The notes: generated by a model not told the origin, from the letters alone. A DNA stretch of 27,720 nt from Monosiga brevicollis MX1 (GCF_000002865.3 NW_001865047.1:711938-739657); one strand, 5' to 3'; counted from the stretch's first letter, positions 11,270-27,266 are shown. A program made the numbers and translations.

Positions 11270-11275
11270 CTCTGC

Positions 11276-11510
11276 AGAAGAAGAAGAAGAAGAAGAAGAG
11301 AAAATCCTAAAAAACAAATGAGAGACGAGAGACAGAGAGTCAGAGAGAGACAAGAGAAGAGAGTGGGTGTGACAGAGGTTTGGTCGGTTTGAGAGAGACA
11401 CAAAGAGAGAGACAGAGAGACAAACAGACAGACACACAGACACACAGACAGACACACAGACAGACACACAGACAGACACACAGAGACAGACAGCCAGAGA
11501 GAGAGAGTAA
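11276..11510. repeat. GAA triplet run and GACA/GACAC-rich simple repeats upstream of the BNR gene
   Basis: About eight GAA units occupy 11276-11300, directly upstream of the BNR gene start codon. A purine-rich GAGA and GACAGACACACA repeat follows from about 11330 to 11510. On the coding strand of the BNR gene this is a pyrimidine-rich 5' flank. The long Cys-Val-Ser-Leu frames here are repeat translations. Confidence 0.9.
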
Positions 11511-11589
11511 ACAGAAGAGAGCTACCCAGAGCGTCAAACAGAGCGGGCGATCACTGACATGACCAGGAGCAAGACCCGTTGCTATCGCA

Positions 11590-11930
11590 CACCATAGAGA
11601 CTTATTGAAGAAGATAATGAATTTAATGAAGGTTTTCTTGTATTATCATGCCATTATATTAATGGTATTCCATTAGGTTGATGTTGTTAAAAAGGTGGGT
11701 TAGTGTAGCACACAAGGTGAGATTTCGACTGATGGGTGTTCAGCACAACTCGTGATTTTCAGTCGCACACAGATACCACTGCTACAACTACACATTAAAC
11801 TACATAAAGTATGAAACGTGTATAAGGTAATTACATTGTCAATATTTGAGATACGACAATAACTTCATTTATATCTTCAATAGCTTGATGTGGGTCAAGA
11901 ATAGAGACAATTTTGTTGCTGGAAGGGATG
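11590..11930. other. AT-rich intergenic island between divergent genes
   Basis: This stretch is markedly AT-rich compared with the flanking GC-rich DNA and holds no supported gene. It lies between the start of the BNR gene (minus) and the start of the sulfatase fragment (plus), so it may include both promoters. At 11651-11675 there is an alternating inverted repeat: CCATTA, TAT, TAATGG, TATT, CCATTA. Confidence 0.6.
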
Positions 11931-12170
11931 TCAGCATTTTGCGGATGTAAACAAAACACGGCGACAATTGGACGCCCCGCGATTTTGTGAAATTTTGTCG
12001 CTGGCGACGGAGCGAGCGAGCGGCGATTGCGGCAGATCGGACACCTGTAAACCGATGTTGCCTGTACAGAAGCACCCTGAGATTTGAAGCACAAAGAATC
12101 AACTGCGCTGGCTCCTTTTTGTTGATTTTTTGATCAACTGCCCCCCTCTCGCACGCGCCCTGCCTCAACC

Positions 12171-13276
12171 ATGCGAGAAGCAGCAACAGATCGGGCCACG
12201 CCGATCGGCAGCGGTTGGCCCCAACACTGGCATCTATTGGCCCTACTTGTGCTCAATTTGGGCCAAATGGCTCAAACCAAGGCCCCTCCCAACATTGTCT
12301 TCTTCTTGGTTGACGACCTGGGCCACTACAACGGTGAGTCCTGCGATCAGCACGGCCGGTCAGCTCTTGGCCATCCCTGACTTTGACCAACCCTAACCAC
12401 GCGCGCCTGTGGCGTACCACTAGTGGGCTACGAGGGCAACTCCAACGCCACCAGCCCCACTCTTGATCGACTGGCTTGGTGAGGTGATTGCCTCGGCGTT
12501 GTGCTCAGCGGGCTGCCGCTCGCTTTTGATGGACAACAAACGGCCAGCATTGCCTGCCTCTCACGTCACAGCTGCCGCCGTGTGCCTCACTAGAGAAGGC
12601 ATCATTTTGAATCGACATTACGTTTACAAATTCTGCTCCCCTACCCGATCATCTTTTATGAGTGGACGTTTGCCCGTCCACGTCAACATTCAAGTCCGTC
12701 TGGCTCTTTTCTTTTTTTTTTCTCGCAAGTGTGTGGCTGCGGCTGTGCCAGCCGACCTCACGCCTGCCTTCACACAGAACAACCCTTCTAGCAAGAACGG
12801 CGGCGTAGATCTCCGCATGACCACCATTGCCGAAAAGCTCAAACAAGCAGGGTACGACAATCTGTGTCAACCCAACGTAGATGGTAGCTTTGTCTGCCAC
12901 TGCCATTCACTCCAGCTTGGCTCAACCCACCCTCTCATGTCCAACATGTGTTGGAAACCGCGTCTCAAGGTATCGAACCCACACCTCTGGAAAGTGGCAC
13001 GGTAAGTCGAATGAGCACGCCCAATGGGGGCGGGACATGATCCAATAATTGGCTGGCTCGCCTCATCTGGTACTCGGCCATACAACTATGGTAGCCGGCG
13101 GCTATGTGCAGGGCATGGTACCCATTCATCGTGGCTTCGACTCGAGCATTGGCTTTTGTACGTTGTTCTTCATATTGGCCTGAATACCAAAGGGACGATT
13201 TTGATCTGAGACCAGCTGACAGTGCGTTTGATGCTACGTTGTGTCGTGTAGTGAATGGGAACGAAGATCACTACAC
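12171..13276 (+). pseudogene. Arylsulfatase (sulfatase family) N-terminal fragment, probably a pseudogene
   Basis: Seven short exons splice in frame: 12171-12333, 12424-12478, 12594-12693, 12778-12851, 12970-13001, 13095-13157, 13252-13276. They encode APPNIVFFLVDDLGHYN, then VGYEGNSNATSPTLDRLA, EGIILNRHYVYKFCSPTRSS, AEKLKQAGYRTHTSGKWH, IHRGFDSSIGF and NGNEDHYT. These are the metal-binding DD, the CxPxR motif whose Cys becomes formylglycine, and the GKWH and RGFD motifs of type I sulfatases such as arylsulfatase B. Two lesions appear. The codon split by intron 12479-12593 reads TG|A, a stop where relatives usually have Arg. No C-terminal exons are found before the CT repeat at 13811. Only about 170 of the usual 450 or more residues remain. 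Expression is not excluded. Confidence 0.75.
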
Positions 13277-13809
13277 GTGAGTTGTCGTCTTGGAATGCAA
13301 ATGTCCCTCGCTTGCCGTGACTTGGATCACGCCTGTTCGAGTGGTCAGCTCAAATGGGCTCAACAAAATGACTTCGTGACATTCCCCCGCCGGCGTTGCA
13401 ATCACCGAGTCATGTCTAAAGAAGGGATGGAGACACAGCAGGCGGGTGAGAAGCCGACCAAGGGCATTCAACAGCCCTCCTGTGCCTTGTTCTGCATCGT
13501 ATTGCCGCACCCGCTTCGACAAACGCGCGTGTTGGTAGTTGATAAGGATAAGTGATCCCACAAAGCTCGCGGCGCATGCAAGCCAAGCGTCGCGCTCGAA
13601 CAACCCCCCCAAAAAAGTGAAAAAGGCTGGCTACACTTCCACCGTGACCGCCACCGTGACCATCACACTTTCACGCGACCATGCGCGCGACCAAACCCTG
13701 ATCGTCTATTTTTGGCGGACAGGGCTTCGCTTAAGTAGCAAGCAACGTCTTCATTCTGTGCATTTCCATTTGGAACCATCGCAGTAAAGCAAGCCATTCC
13801 TGTTGTGTT

Positions 13810-13957
<148 letters not shown>

Positions 13958-14154
13958 GCTTGCTTGTGGGATTGGGTTTGGCGGGAAAACGTGCTTTTGT
14001 CGACAACTCACCACTGCCACTGCCACTGACATTTGCCACTGCCACTGCCACTTGGTTTTGGTTTTGGTTTCGTTGTAATTTTCTTGCTCGGGTCTGCACC
14101 TTGAAGGTCACTGTCAGCTTCTTGTTGTGTGCTTTTGCTCCAACCTTCGCCGTC

Positions 14155-15073
14155 ATGGATCCGTCGGACCTGTTGTCACAACGCCGCAAAGTCGAACAGC
14201 TCGAGGAGCTATCCAGTCAATGTACGGAGTGATCGCCAAACACCATGCAATACGCCTGACGCTTTTGCAGAAATGCATTGCTTACCCGTTCCATGACTCC
14301 TCCGCCCCTCAACCCCAAATAATGTGTTTTTTGTTATGGCAGTGAAGGACTTGCAAGAACTCGTTGTCCAGCGGCAAGCTCAAGAGGACAAACATTTTAA
14401 ACGCCTGGAGACGCGCCTGAGTTTGGTGGAGCAAAGGCTCGAGAAATCGGAAGGGCCTGCCATGCGGAGCGAAGATCGGTCTGCAAGTGAGCTGCAAGAT
14501 TTGTCGGCAGAGCTGGTCCAGCTGGAGGAAGACGTCGGCCGGTGTCCTGAAGGACAAAGTCATGAGGCTCTCAAGGCTGAGACCGAGAGCATCAAGCAAA
14601 GCATTGAGGAGCTGCGAGCTGCCAAGGAGCAAAAGGACAAGGAGAATGCACTCAAGGCCGAGGAGCTGCGAGCTGCCATGAAGCAGAAGGACGAGGAGCT
14701 GCGAGCTGCCATGAAGCAGAAGGACGAGGAGATGCAAAGAAGCTTTGATCAATTTGCGCTCGCGGCCCACAATCATATGTTGGCCAGTTGCCTCAGCGAC
14801 TGGCTGCTTTCAAGGTTGCATGCCGACCAAATTCCGTGGACTGGCCATCCGCCGCGGGTCATCGACCTCAGCAATTTTCTCAACATTGCGTTGGGCTACG
14901 GCGACGTACCGCGCCCATCATTTGAGTATATAGAGTGGTGTTTCACGCAGGCTCCCCTTGAAGCTCAATGGCAGATGCTCCAAGCCTACAGGGAATGTTG
15001 CAACAAGCTGAGAGCAAAGCACGTGTCGCCTGATCAATTTTTTGCTGCCGTGGAGCAACAACTTAGAATGTGA
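14155..15073 (+). CDS. Coiled-coil protein of unknown function
   Basis: Two exons, 14155-14221 and 14343-15073, join in frame across a GT-AG intron and give 265 residues starting MDPSDLLSQRRKVEQLEEL. Residues about 8-175 are heptad-like and rich in E, K, Q, L and R, which predicts a long coiled coil. A 33-bp unit encoding EELRAAMKQKD is perfectly repeated at 14660-14725, with a diverged copy at 14606-14638. The C-terminal 100 residues are globular-looking and hydrophobic (LASCLSDWLLSRLH, VIDLSNFLNIALGYGD, FEYIEWCF). I recognise no family. There is no signal peptide or membrane segment, so it is probably cytosolic. The start is the first ATG of the frame and fits the intron phase. Confidence 0.7.
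14606..14725 (+). repeat. 33-bp coding tandem repeat within the coiled coil
   Basis: Two identical 33-bp units lie at 14660-14692 and 14693-14725. A related unit (GCCAAGGAGCAA instead of GCCATGAAGCAG in the middle) lies at 14606-14638, separated by 21 bp. Each unit adds 11 residues, three coiled-coil turns, so copy number can change without shifting frame. Confidence 0.95.
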
Positions 15074-15871
15074 GCGTTGCGCCCGGCTCGCTTTGTGCGG
15101 TGCGCCTTGTCTCGTTTCTTTCTCTCCGGCAAACCCAGCCTTGCTTCAATCGATACTGCTCCTCCATGTCATTTTGGTAATGAGGTCTTTACATGGGAAA
15201 GATCACGGCGATCGGCAGTGTGTTGCCGCACGACTGACTGCTGTGCAACCACGGCCTCTGGTCTTACTGATTGTCCCCGTGTAACTCTCTGCCCCTGTGT
15301 CTCTCTGTCCTTGCACCTCTGTCTCTCTGCGTGTGCCTCAAGTGCCGGCCTCTGCCTTTTTCTTCAACTCTCGCTCCGAAGAGAGAGAGAAGAAGAAGAG
15401 GTCGTGTGGTCCCTAAGCACGTGTGATGTTAGGTCAGGATCTGACAAGAAGCGATCCAACTCTAATACATGCCAACGTCACTGCCACACCTGCACAACGC
15501 GTGAGACACTATGATGACTAATATAGGATCACACCTGATGACCCGAAACGCCACACTTGGCAACAGTCCTCTTTTCCTTTGAGTTTTGTCCTTGGTTGAA
15601 CCTCTCTCTCAGTTGCCGTGAGTTTGACATTTAGGATGTCGTTCTCTCTGAACTTTCTCTCAAAAGCCTCTGTGTCTCTAAAATCCCTTTGCTCACACAT
15701 GGCTTTGAAATTTTCTGCATCCATGTTTCTCCGTCTCTCTGCCCAGCCTCTGGCGCTGCCTTCTGTCTCTTTTGGTCTCTTCAGCCTCCCAGCGTGGACA
15801 ACCGTTTCCAACAAACAAAGTCTCTCTCTCTCTCTCTCTATCGCGTGTGTTGCAGTCCGCGATCGCCGACG

Positions 15872-15872
<1 letters not shown>

Positions 15873-15949
<77 letters not shown>
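15873..15949. repeat. (CA)n microsatellite
   Basis: A pure CA run of 77 bp in the pyrimidine-rich interval 15074-16227. That interval holds CT-rich simple sequence, the CA run and no gene I can support. It ends about 280 bp before the FG-GAP gene start. Confidence 0.95.
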
Positions 15950-15952
<3 letters not shown>

Positions 15953-16227
15953 CAACGGTGCAGTTTGCGATCATCGACGAGCTGCTCCTCTTGTCTCCCT
16001 CCTCTCCCTATCCCCTCCTAACCCTCCTAATACTCCTCTCTCTTTCCCCTTCTCCTTCTCCACCGCCTTCCCTCGCCCCCACCTCTCTCCCTCTCCTTGC
16101 GCTTTTTTTTTTATCAAGAGTGCAGTGACATTTCTCTTCTCTCTGACCTTGGAACCATCGCCCCCGCCACTCCCCCGCGCCGTCCGTCAAACGAAACCAG
16201 CGCGCAGAGGCAGAGATCAACGGGTCC

Positions 16228-17480
16228 ATGATGATGCATGCGGCACTCATCCCCTGGTTGATCGGGGCCCTGTGCCTGGCCGTTCACGTGTACTCGCAGC
16301 AAGTGCCCAGCTTGACGGTGGACGAGGATGGCACGCTGCACATCAACTCGACCAAGCGCGTCATTGTCAATGGAATCGACGTGGCCGAGGCCGGCACCAC
16401 ACTCCTTGATTTCCTCGAGAACAACCCCAAAAAGTCGTCTCGACATGAGCCATGTACGCATATTCGGTCGTGGGTGCCGACCTGGACCGGGATGGCCATG
16501 TGGACATTGTGAGCGCGAGTCGGAACGATGACAAGCTGGCTTGGTACAAAAACCTTGGCAATGGTCAGTTTTCCGACGCGATCAACATTTCCCTCGAGGT
16601 TGATGGCGCCGTGTCGGTTCATACGGCCGATTTGGATGACGACGGAGACCTGGATGTCCTTGCGTTTGGAAGCTCCAATAACTCCATCGTTTGGTTTGAA
16701 AATGACGGTCAAGGCGGTTTCATGATCAGCCACGTTATCGACAGCAATGCCCCGGGTGCAACCGATGTCATCGCCGCCGATCTTGACGACGATGGCGCCC
16801 TCGACGTTGTTGCTGCCGTGAGTTTGGAGAACAAAGTGGCTTGGTACCGCAATCTGGGTGGGTCCTTTTCAACGCAGCAAGTCATTTCCACCAACGTCCA
16901 GGATGCCCGTGCAGTGTATGCTGCGGATTTGAGCGGCGATGGGCGCTTAGACGTCCTCGGCGTGAGCGACAACAGCGACTATGTCTGCTGGTTTCGTAAC
17001 ATTGACGGATCCACTTTTGCTGCACGTGAGCTCATTGCCACCAACATCATAGACCCGCGTGACGTGTACGCCGCTGATCTCGATGAAGATGGTGATGTGG
17101 ATGTGTTGTCTGCCAGTCTGGCAGATGGCACCATCGCCTGGTACCGCAATGATGGTGATGGCAACTTCACCAAACGCATCATCACAACGTCGGCTTCTGG
17201 GGCGCATGCCGTGCGCGCGGCCGACGTCGACGCGGATGGCCATCTCGATGTCCTAAGTGCCAGTGCATATGCCAATGCCATTGCCTGGTATCGCGGCAAT
17301 GGTCGGGGCGACTTTTCAGAGCCCATTCCCATCACCACGAACGCTCAACGCGCCTACAGCGTCGAGACGGCCGACCTCGACGGCGATGGAGCCCTCGACG
17401 TCCTTAGCGCCAGTGCCTACGATCACAAGATTGCCTGGTACCGCAACGATCAATGGGCCTGGCGAGCTCGCTTTTACTAG
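16228..17480 (+). CDS. Secreted FG-GAP/VCBS-repeat protein with an apparent frameshift
   Basis: Two overlapping frames make one protein. The first starts at 16228 with a signal peptide (MMMHAALIPWLIGALCLAVH) and runs to about 16446 through VNGIDVAEAGTTLLDFLENN. The second, open from 16449 to the TAG at 17478-17480, holds seven repeats of about 48 residues. Each repeat carries a calcium-binding loop (DLDRDGHVD, DLDDDGDLD, DLDDDGALD, DLSGDGRLD, DLDEDGDVD, DVDADGHLD, DLDGDGALD) followed by V-L-S-A-S and I-A-W-Y-R-N. This is the FG-GAP/VCBS propeller pattern, as in integrin alpha chains. No intron of workable size and phase links the frames, so a one-base lesion or a sequence error near 16446-16449 is likely. 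The protein is probably extracellular. The ligand is unknown. Confidence 0.8.
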
Positions 17481-17542
17481 CAGTCCAGCTGACCCCGCCT
17501 TGACCTTGCTGCGCTTTTTCCCATTTCCCCTTCTCAAGAGTG

Positions 17543-17555
17543 AAAAAAAAAAAAA
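17543..17555 (+). other. A13 run downstream of the FG-GAP gene
   Basis: Thirteen A lie 62 bp after the stop codon of the intronless FG-GAP gene. With the lack of introns this is compatible with a retroposed copy, though a chance A run is possible. Confidence 0.5.
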
Positions 17556-17856
17556 TTGATGGCTCGAGTTGCACGCCAATCTGCCGTAATTTTGTTTTCT
17601 TGGTCATTTGCAGTCACATGTCAACGCCCTCCCTCTTCCCGTGCATAAGAAAAGAAAAGGTATCCATGGACGTATCATGCTAAAGAAGCAGAGAAACAAG
17701 ACACATGGGTGTCGCCATCAAGTTGTCAATTCAGTGCATTACGACCGTCGCACGCTGGGCAGACCGCGTGATGCTAGAAACCAAAAAGACGCCTTGCTGG
17801 AGAGCGTTTGCTTTCGGATACAGGCATTACAAGAACACGGGCGGGTTTCATCGAAT

Positions 17857-18611
17857 TTAATCGAAGAGGGAGAAACCATCCATGTCCTCATCCTCAGACT
17901 CCTCGGGTTCGGGGGCCTTCTCCTCGGCCTTGGCCTCACCAGCACCACCGGCAGCGGCAGCAGCGGGGGCGGCGGCGCCACCAGAGGGGACGGAAGCAAG
18001 CTTCTCCTGGCCCTCGGCGATCAGCTCCTCGAGCTCCTTGTCAGCCAGCTGGGAGATGACCTAGAGAGGGTTGAAGCAAACATGACATGATATTCAGAAT
18101 GAGCACTGGGCTTGTCCAAACAAGAGTACCAAGCCAATGTATGATGCACGAGTGGATCAACCATGGTTGAGGAGGAGAAGAAGGTGTCACATCAACGCCA
18201 GAACGCAACCGTGAAGCAAACAAACACGGGAGCAACCACATCATGCCGTATCCTTGTGGGACCAAACATAACGCGCGAGGATGCATTTTAATCTGGGCCT
18301 CTGAAAGACCGCCCAAGTCAACAGCGACCAGACTGCTCCGAAGAGCAATCTGGCTGATGCTTCCTTGACGGTGAGTAAGAGGCCGTGTCGGCTCAAAGGT
18401 GTTTGACCGTTGTGTGGTGTGGTTGTGTGGTGGGAAACAATATTGCATTCTTGTGTGGATGAGTAGGTGTTGGTATGCTTCGACTTACAGTGTTGAGCTG
18501 CTCATCATCGACGCTGACACCGACAGACTCGAAGATCTTCTTGAGATCGGCCGCAGAGGGCTTGGCGTTGCCACCGAGGGCAGCCAGAAGGTAAGCCGCG
18601 ACGTACCGCAT
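17857..18611 (-). CDS. RPLP2: 60S acidic ribosomal protein P2
   Basis: Two exons, 18611-18489 and 18060-17857, join in phase 0 to give 108 residues, the usual P2 length. The N-terminal helix bundle reads [20 protein letters not shown]...KKIFESVGV, the dimerization part conserved in P2. It is followed by [16 protein letters not shown], an Ala/Gly-rich hinge, and an acidic tail ending [12 protein letters not shown]. The tail differs slightly from the common DDDMGFGLFD ending. P2 pairs with P1 on P0 in the ribosomal stalk and recruits translation GTPases in the cytosol. The single intron, 18061-18488, is long for this window (428 bp). No recognisable gene lies upstream between 18612 and 19902. 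Confidence 0.96.
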
Positions 18612-19902
18612 GCTGAGAGAAAAAAAAAGATGATGAAAATGGGAAGTGAGTAAGCGGTCAACATCCGGGTGGCCGACAACGAAGACAGCAAAGTAGGAGC
18701 AAGGTGTATATGGAATGGTACGCTGGTTGCATAACTCGGTCAAGTAATCCCCGAGCTGATGCCAAATTGGCAAGGTGCTACGGGATGAACCGCAAAAGCA
18801 CCACGTGTGCGTGATGATCGAGCTGCGACAAGATGTGCGTGTTGCTCGAACTGGAGGTCACCCAACTCTGGAGACAAGAGGAGAAGAGGAAGAAGAGGAG
18901 CTAGCTACCGTGCGCGGTGGCAACGGCAGATTGGAGCGTATGCACTCGCCACAAGAGCGAGCCAGCATCGCCAGCCAAGATCCGTGTCACTGCCTCTTTT
19001 CACTCTCTGCTCCTCGTCGCTCCATGTGCACACGCCACACGCTCATCTTGTCCAGCTCAGCCAACCGGCAACCAGCGCACCACACCAACACCAACGCCAA
19101 CACCATCACCACTACCACTACCAGGAAGCAGGGGAAGCGGGCTGCCGTTTTCACGGGGGACGTACTTTAAGGTTGATAAGACCGGCGAAGTACGTTTCAA
19201 CGCGACAAAGCAGGGAAAGAGTAAAGTGACCACCGCACCATATGGTGGGTCTGTTTATACGGCCTGGTGCTGCGCCGACCCCCTATGGCTGTAAGCTTGT
19301 AAGGTTAAGGAAGCGCGGGCAGACAAAAGAATCTCGTGTGGCGAAACGCGTTGGAAGCTGGATCAGGGTTCAAATCTCGAATGTCAGACTGTTCAACTTT
19401 TTTTCTCCCCCAAGAAAAAAAAGAAAACTGAGCCACTGGCCTTACACTTGGTAGCAAAGAGAGACAGAGAGAGAGAGACAGAGAGAGAGAGAGAGATACA
19501 CAAGACACTCACGCACACTCAGTGGCGGCGGTGCCATTCAGATATGGGGGCAGGGATGGTCGGCGGCTTCTTTTGATCAGTCAATTTGGAAGATATGCGT
19601 GGGAAGGGGTGAAGTGTCCTTTTCGCTGGCTTGACTGCCGTGTCGACGCAGCCACCAGCAATTGAAAAGACGGAAAATCGGCCAGCCAGGACAGGCGTGT
19701 GCCAGAGTTTGGACCACCACCAGAGTTTGGCAGGTTGCATCGAGCTCCTCCAGCGCGGCGGCAGGATGAGCAGGATTCTCTCTAAGATTATACAAGGACA
19801 AACAAAACAAAAACAAAAAAAGACACGGGGGCCAGGAGCAAGTCGGCGGGCAGAGGTGTGCTGGGCTGTCCGGGCAGGATTCCGAATCAACAGAGTAGAG
19901 GC
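18612..19902. other. Interval without a supported gene
   Basis: This 1.3-kb stretch separates the P2 start from the 3' end of NDUFA5. Open frames of 60-140 codons exist on both strands but lack recognisable domains and overlap one another. A GA-rich simple repeat occupies about 19457-19497. It probably includes the P2 promoter and NDUFA5 3' region. Confidence 0.5.
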
Positions 19903-20754
19903 TTAGGGCCATTTCCATTGTCCTGGCGCGGGCTCCTCGTCCAGTTGTTGCCAGGGCTCGTGCTGCAGCATCAACTCGGCCAGCTTCAGCTCATCCTCAG
20001 CCTGCAACAATAGCAGCACATGTGTCCGTGAGTCAAGCTCGACCCCTCGGCTCGCAGCATGCTAAGACTCGAGACCTTGGTGCGCAGAAAGAGTGGCTAG
20101 AGCTCACCTGCACAATAATCTGCTCAACCTGGAGACCAGGAAAGTTGGCCTCAAAAGCATCAACATCCTCGCTCTGCACAAAATGACGCCGTGAGCAACA
20201 GGCCTGACAGCGCTCCAACAGTTGACCAGAACAATCTAGAGGGTCCGACCGGCAAGGCACGCCTGGCTGACCTTTTCCAAAATGGCCTGACGCTCCTTGG
20301 TGATGGCCTCTACCTTGGAACGGTACGCGGCGCTCTGTGGCATGCGGCCCACTACCTGCAGCGTAGCGCCGTACAGACCCGACAGCACCTGCCCCGCGCC
20401 AAACCCCCAAAGGTCAGCACACACACACACACTTGCGCATAAACCAACAAAAAGCTAACGCGCAGGTGGATTTCGTACCTCCTGAGGGTTGGCGACCTTG
20501 TGCAGGCCTGTAATGCCGGTCGTCTGCGCATCAGCCAAGAGTCGAGCGCCGCTATATGAGTCGCCCGCCAGGGAAAAAAGAAAAACCGACCCCTCCATGC
20601 TCCGTTTGGCCCCGTTTTAGCCACACGAGCAAGATGCCAACGCCATGACACCACAAAAACATCGCAACCGCGCCGTCTGCACGACTGCCTTGCACCCCCG
20701 GCTCGCTTCTTCGGCGCTTACCTTGCGCAGGGCGTGGCGGAGGTACGAAGCCAT
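19903..20754 (-). CDS. NDUFA5: NADH dehydrogenase [ubiquinone] 1 alpha subcomplex subunit 5 (mitochondrial complex I)
   Basis: Five exons on the minus strand: 20754-20722, 20523-20479, 20388-20272, 20173-20108, 20001-19903, all phase 0, giving 119 residues. The N-terminus MASYLRHALRK joins TTGITGLHKVANPQE. Next come VLSGLYGATLQVVGRMPQSA and AAYRSKVEAITKERQAILEK, then an acidic helix. The end, EEPAPGQWKWP, is the diagnostic NDUFA5 C-terminus (human ends ADQWKWPI). This is an accessory subunit of the complex I peripheral arm in the mitochondrial matrix. The acceptor at 20524-20525 was preferred over one at 20552-20553 because only it keeps frame with the start exon. The PTP gene ends about 405 bp upstream, on the same strand. 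Confidence 0.95.
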
Positions 20755-20776
20755 GTCGACGGTCACACAGACTGAA

Positions 20777-20781
<5 letters not shown>

Positions 20782-20807
<26 letters not shown>

Positions 20808-20808
20808 T
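20782..20808. repeat. Short GA tract just upstream of NDUFA5
   Basis: About thirteen GA units on the plus strand, beginning 28 bp upstream of the NDUFA5 start codon. On the NDUFA5 coding strand this is a CT tract, likely in the 5' UTR or core promoter. Confidence 0.85.
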
Positions 20809-20976
20809 GAAGCCAGGTAAACCTGTAAACAACAGTTGTTTTGCATGGATTGCCGCTTGGTCAAAAGGATAACGAAAGACAAAAAAGACAAAAAAAGAAA
20901 AAAAGTTGGATCAGATGGAAATTTGTCTGCTGCACAACACAAAGTGCCCGGCGATGAACCGCACAACGGTAGCCGA

Positions 20977-20984
20977 CACGCACG

Positions 20985-21071
<87 letters not shown>
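20977..21071. repeat. (CA)n microsatellite between the phosphatase and NDUFA5 genes
   Basis: CACGCACG leads into an uninterrupted CA run of about 80 bp. It lies in the 405-bp spacer between the stop of the phosphatase gene (21160) and the NDUFA5 start (20754). Confidence 0.95.
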
Positions 21072-21072
<1 letters not shown>

Positions 21073-21159
21073 GGGTTCCTATCAAGTCAACGAAATCAAA
21101 AAAGAGAGAGAATGGCAGGTAAGCTGCCGTAGCTGCTGTAGTCAATGGCTCACTAAGGA

Positions 21160-26371
<5,212 letters not shown>

Positions 26372-27120
26372 GGCGTTGTACGGCGTTGGTGCAGAAGGGG
26401 AGCCGGCTGGGGTTGAGCCGGTTTCCAGCCAAGGCGTTGAGGGCGGTTACCCAAGGACGAAAGAGGGGAGAGGAGCAGCTAAAAGGAAAAGGAGGGGATG
26501 AGGGCGTTGATGTATGAGCCCGATCGATCCGATCCACGTGCGGCCCCGCTCGACCTGCTGCCAGGACCAGTTTGAGCCGGCGAGCAAACGAGCAGAGTGA
26601 GTCCGAGCCGGGCAATGGAGCAAAAATGGCGAGCTCACACTCTCTCTGTTCTGCCCAGGGCCAGCTATGCAGGATGTGCATTCAAAGCAGACCCATTGGC
26701 ACTGGATCAAATGCTATCCGAGCTCGCACACGGCGACGCGTCGCGCGCAGTGAACTTTTTTTTTTTTTTTTTGGAGAGAGAGAGAGCTCGCTGCCACTTT
26801 TTTCCAAGGCAGAGAGAGGACGAGAGAGGAGGATCAAAGGCAGAGATGGGACAAGGCGGCGGGTGTGGATTCAGAGAAACGAGGTCAAAGCACGAGATGG
26901 ATAACGTTAATCACAAGCTGTATCAGAGAGAAAGAAGCGCTCAGAGACTTGAGCCAGAGATGAGCACACAGAGCAGAGAGAGAGACAGAGAGAGACGAGG
27001 AGCGGAAAGCGGGAAAGAGAGACGTTACGTACCCGCACTCGTTGAATGACAAATGCAACAACGAGAGACTTGTTGAAGCGATTTATGGACTTGTTGAAGA
27101 GAGTCTTATTTTTTATTAAC

Positions 27121-27266
27121 AAACACCAACAAAATACATGGTACTTTGTGTAGGTGTTTATACACTTTTAGTGTTATAAGCAACCACTATGTTAAGGATT
27201 ATTTATTATCACTATCTTCGTCTACACAAATGACCGGCTTGTTTACAACAGTAGTTGAAGCCGGTC
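27121..27266. repeat. Cluster of three inverted repeats (hairpins) in an AT-rich stretch
   Basis: Hairpin one: AAACACC (27121-27127) pairs with GGTGTTT (27153-27159), with an inner ACAAA/TTTGT pair. Hairpin two: ACACT (27162-27166) pairs with AGTGT (27170-27174). Hairpin three: GACCGGCTT (27232-27240) pairs perfectly with AAGCCGGTC (27258-27266), with an inner CAAC/GTTG pair. Function is unknown. Confidence 0.7.

Noticed and set aside
12965-12990. A tRNA B-box-like sequence (GGTTCGATACC) on the minus strand
   Set aside because: Flanking bases do not form a T stem or acceptor stem, and the plus strand here is the GKWH exon of the sulfatase.
15618-16409. A 263-codon plus-strand frame and an overlapping minus-strand frame
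   Set aside because: Both run through the CA repeat and pyrimidine-rich sequence, and the former overlaps the FG-GAP signal-peptide exon in another frame.
19320-19400. A T-loop-like GGTTCAAATCTC suggesting a tRNA
   Set aside because: Stem bases around the loop do not pair and no matching acceptor arm is present.
20524-20551. A longer second exon of NDUFA5 (GARLLADAQ)
   Set aside because: Its acceptor at 20552-20553 does not keep frame with the start exon, while the acceptor at 20524-20525 does and gives the family-like N-terminus.
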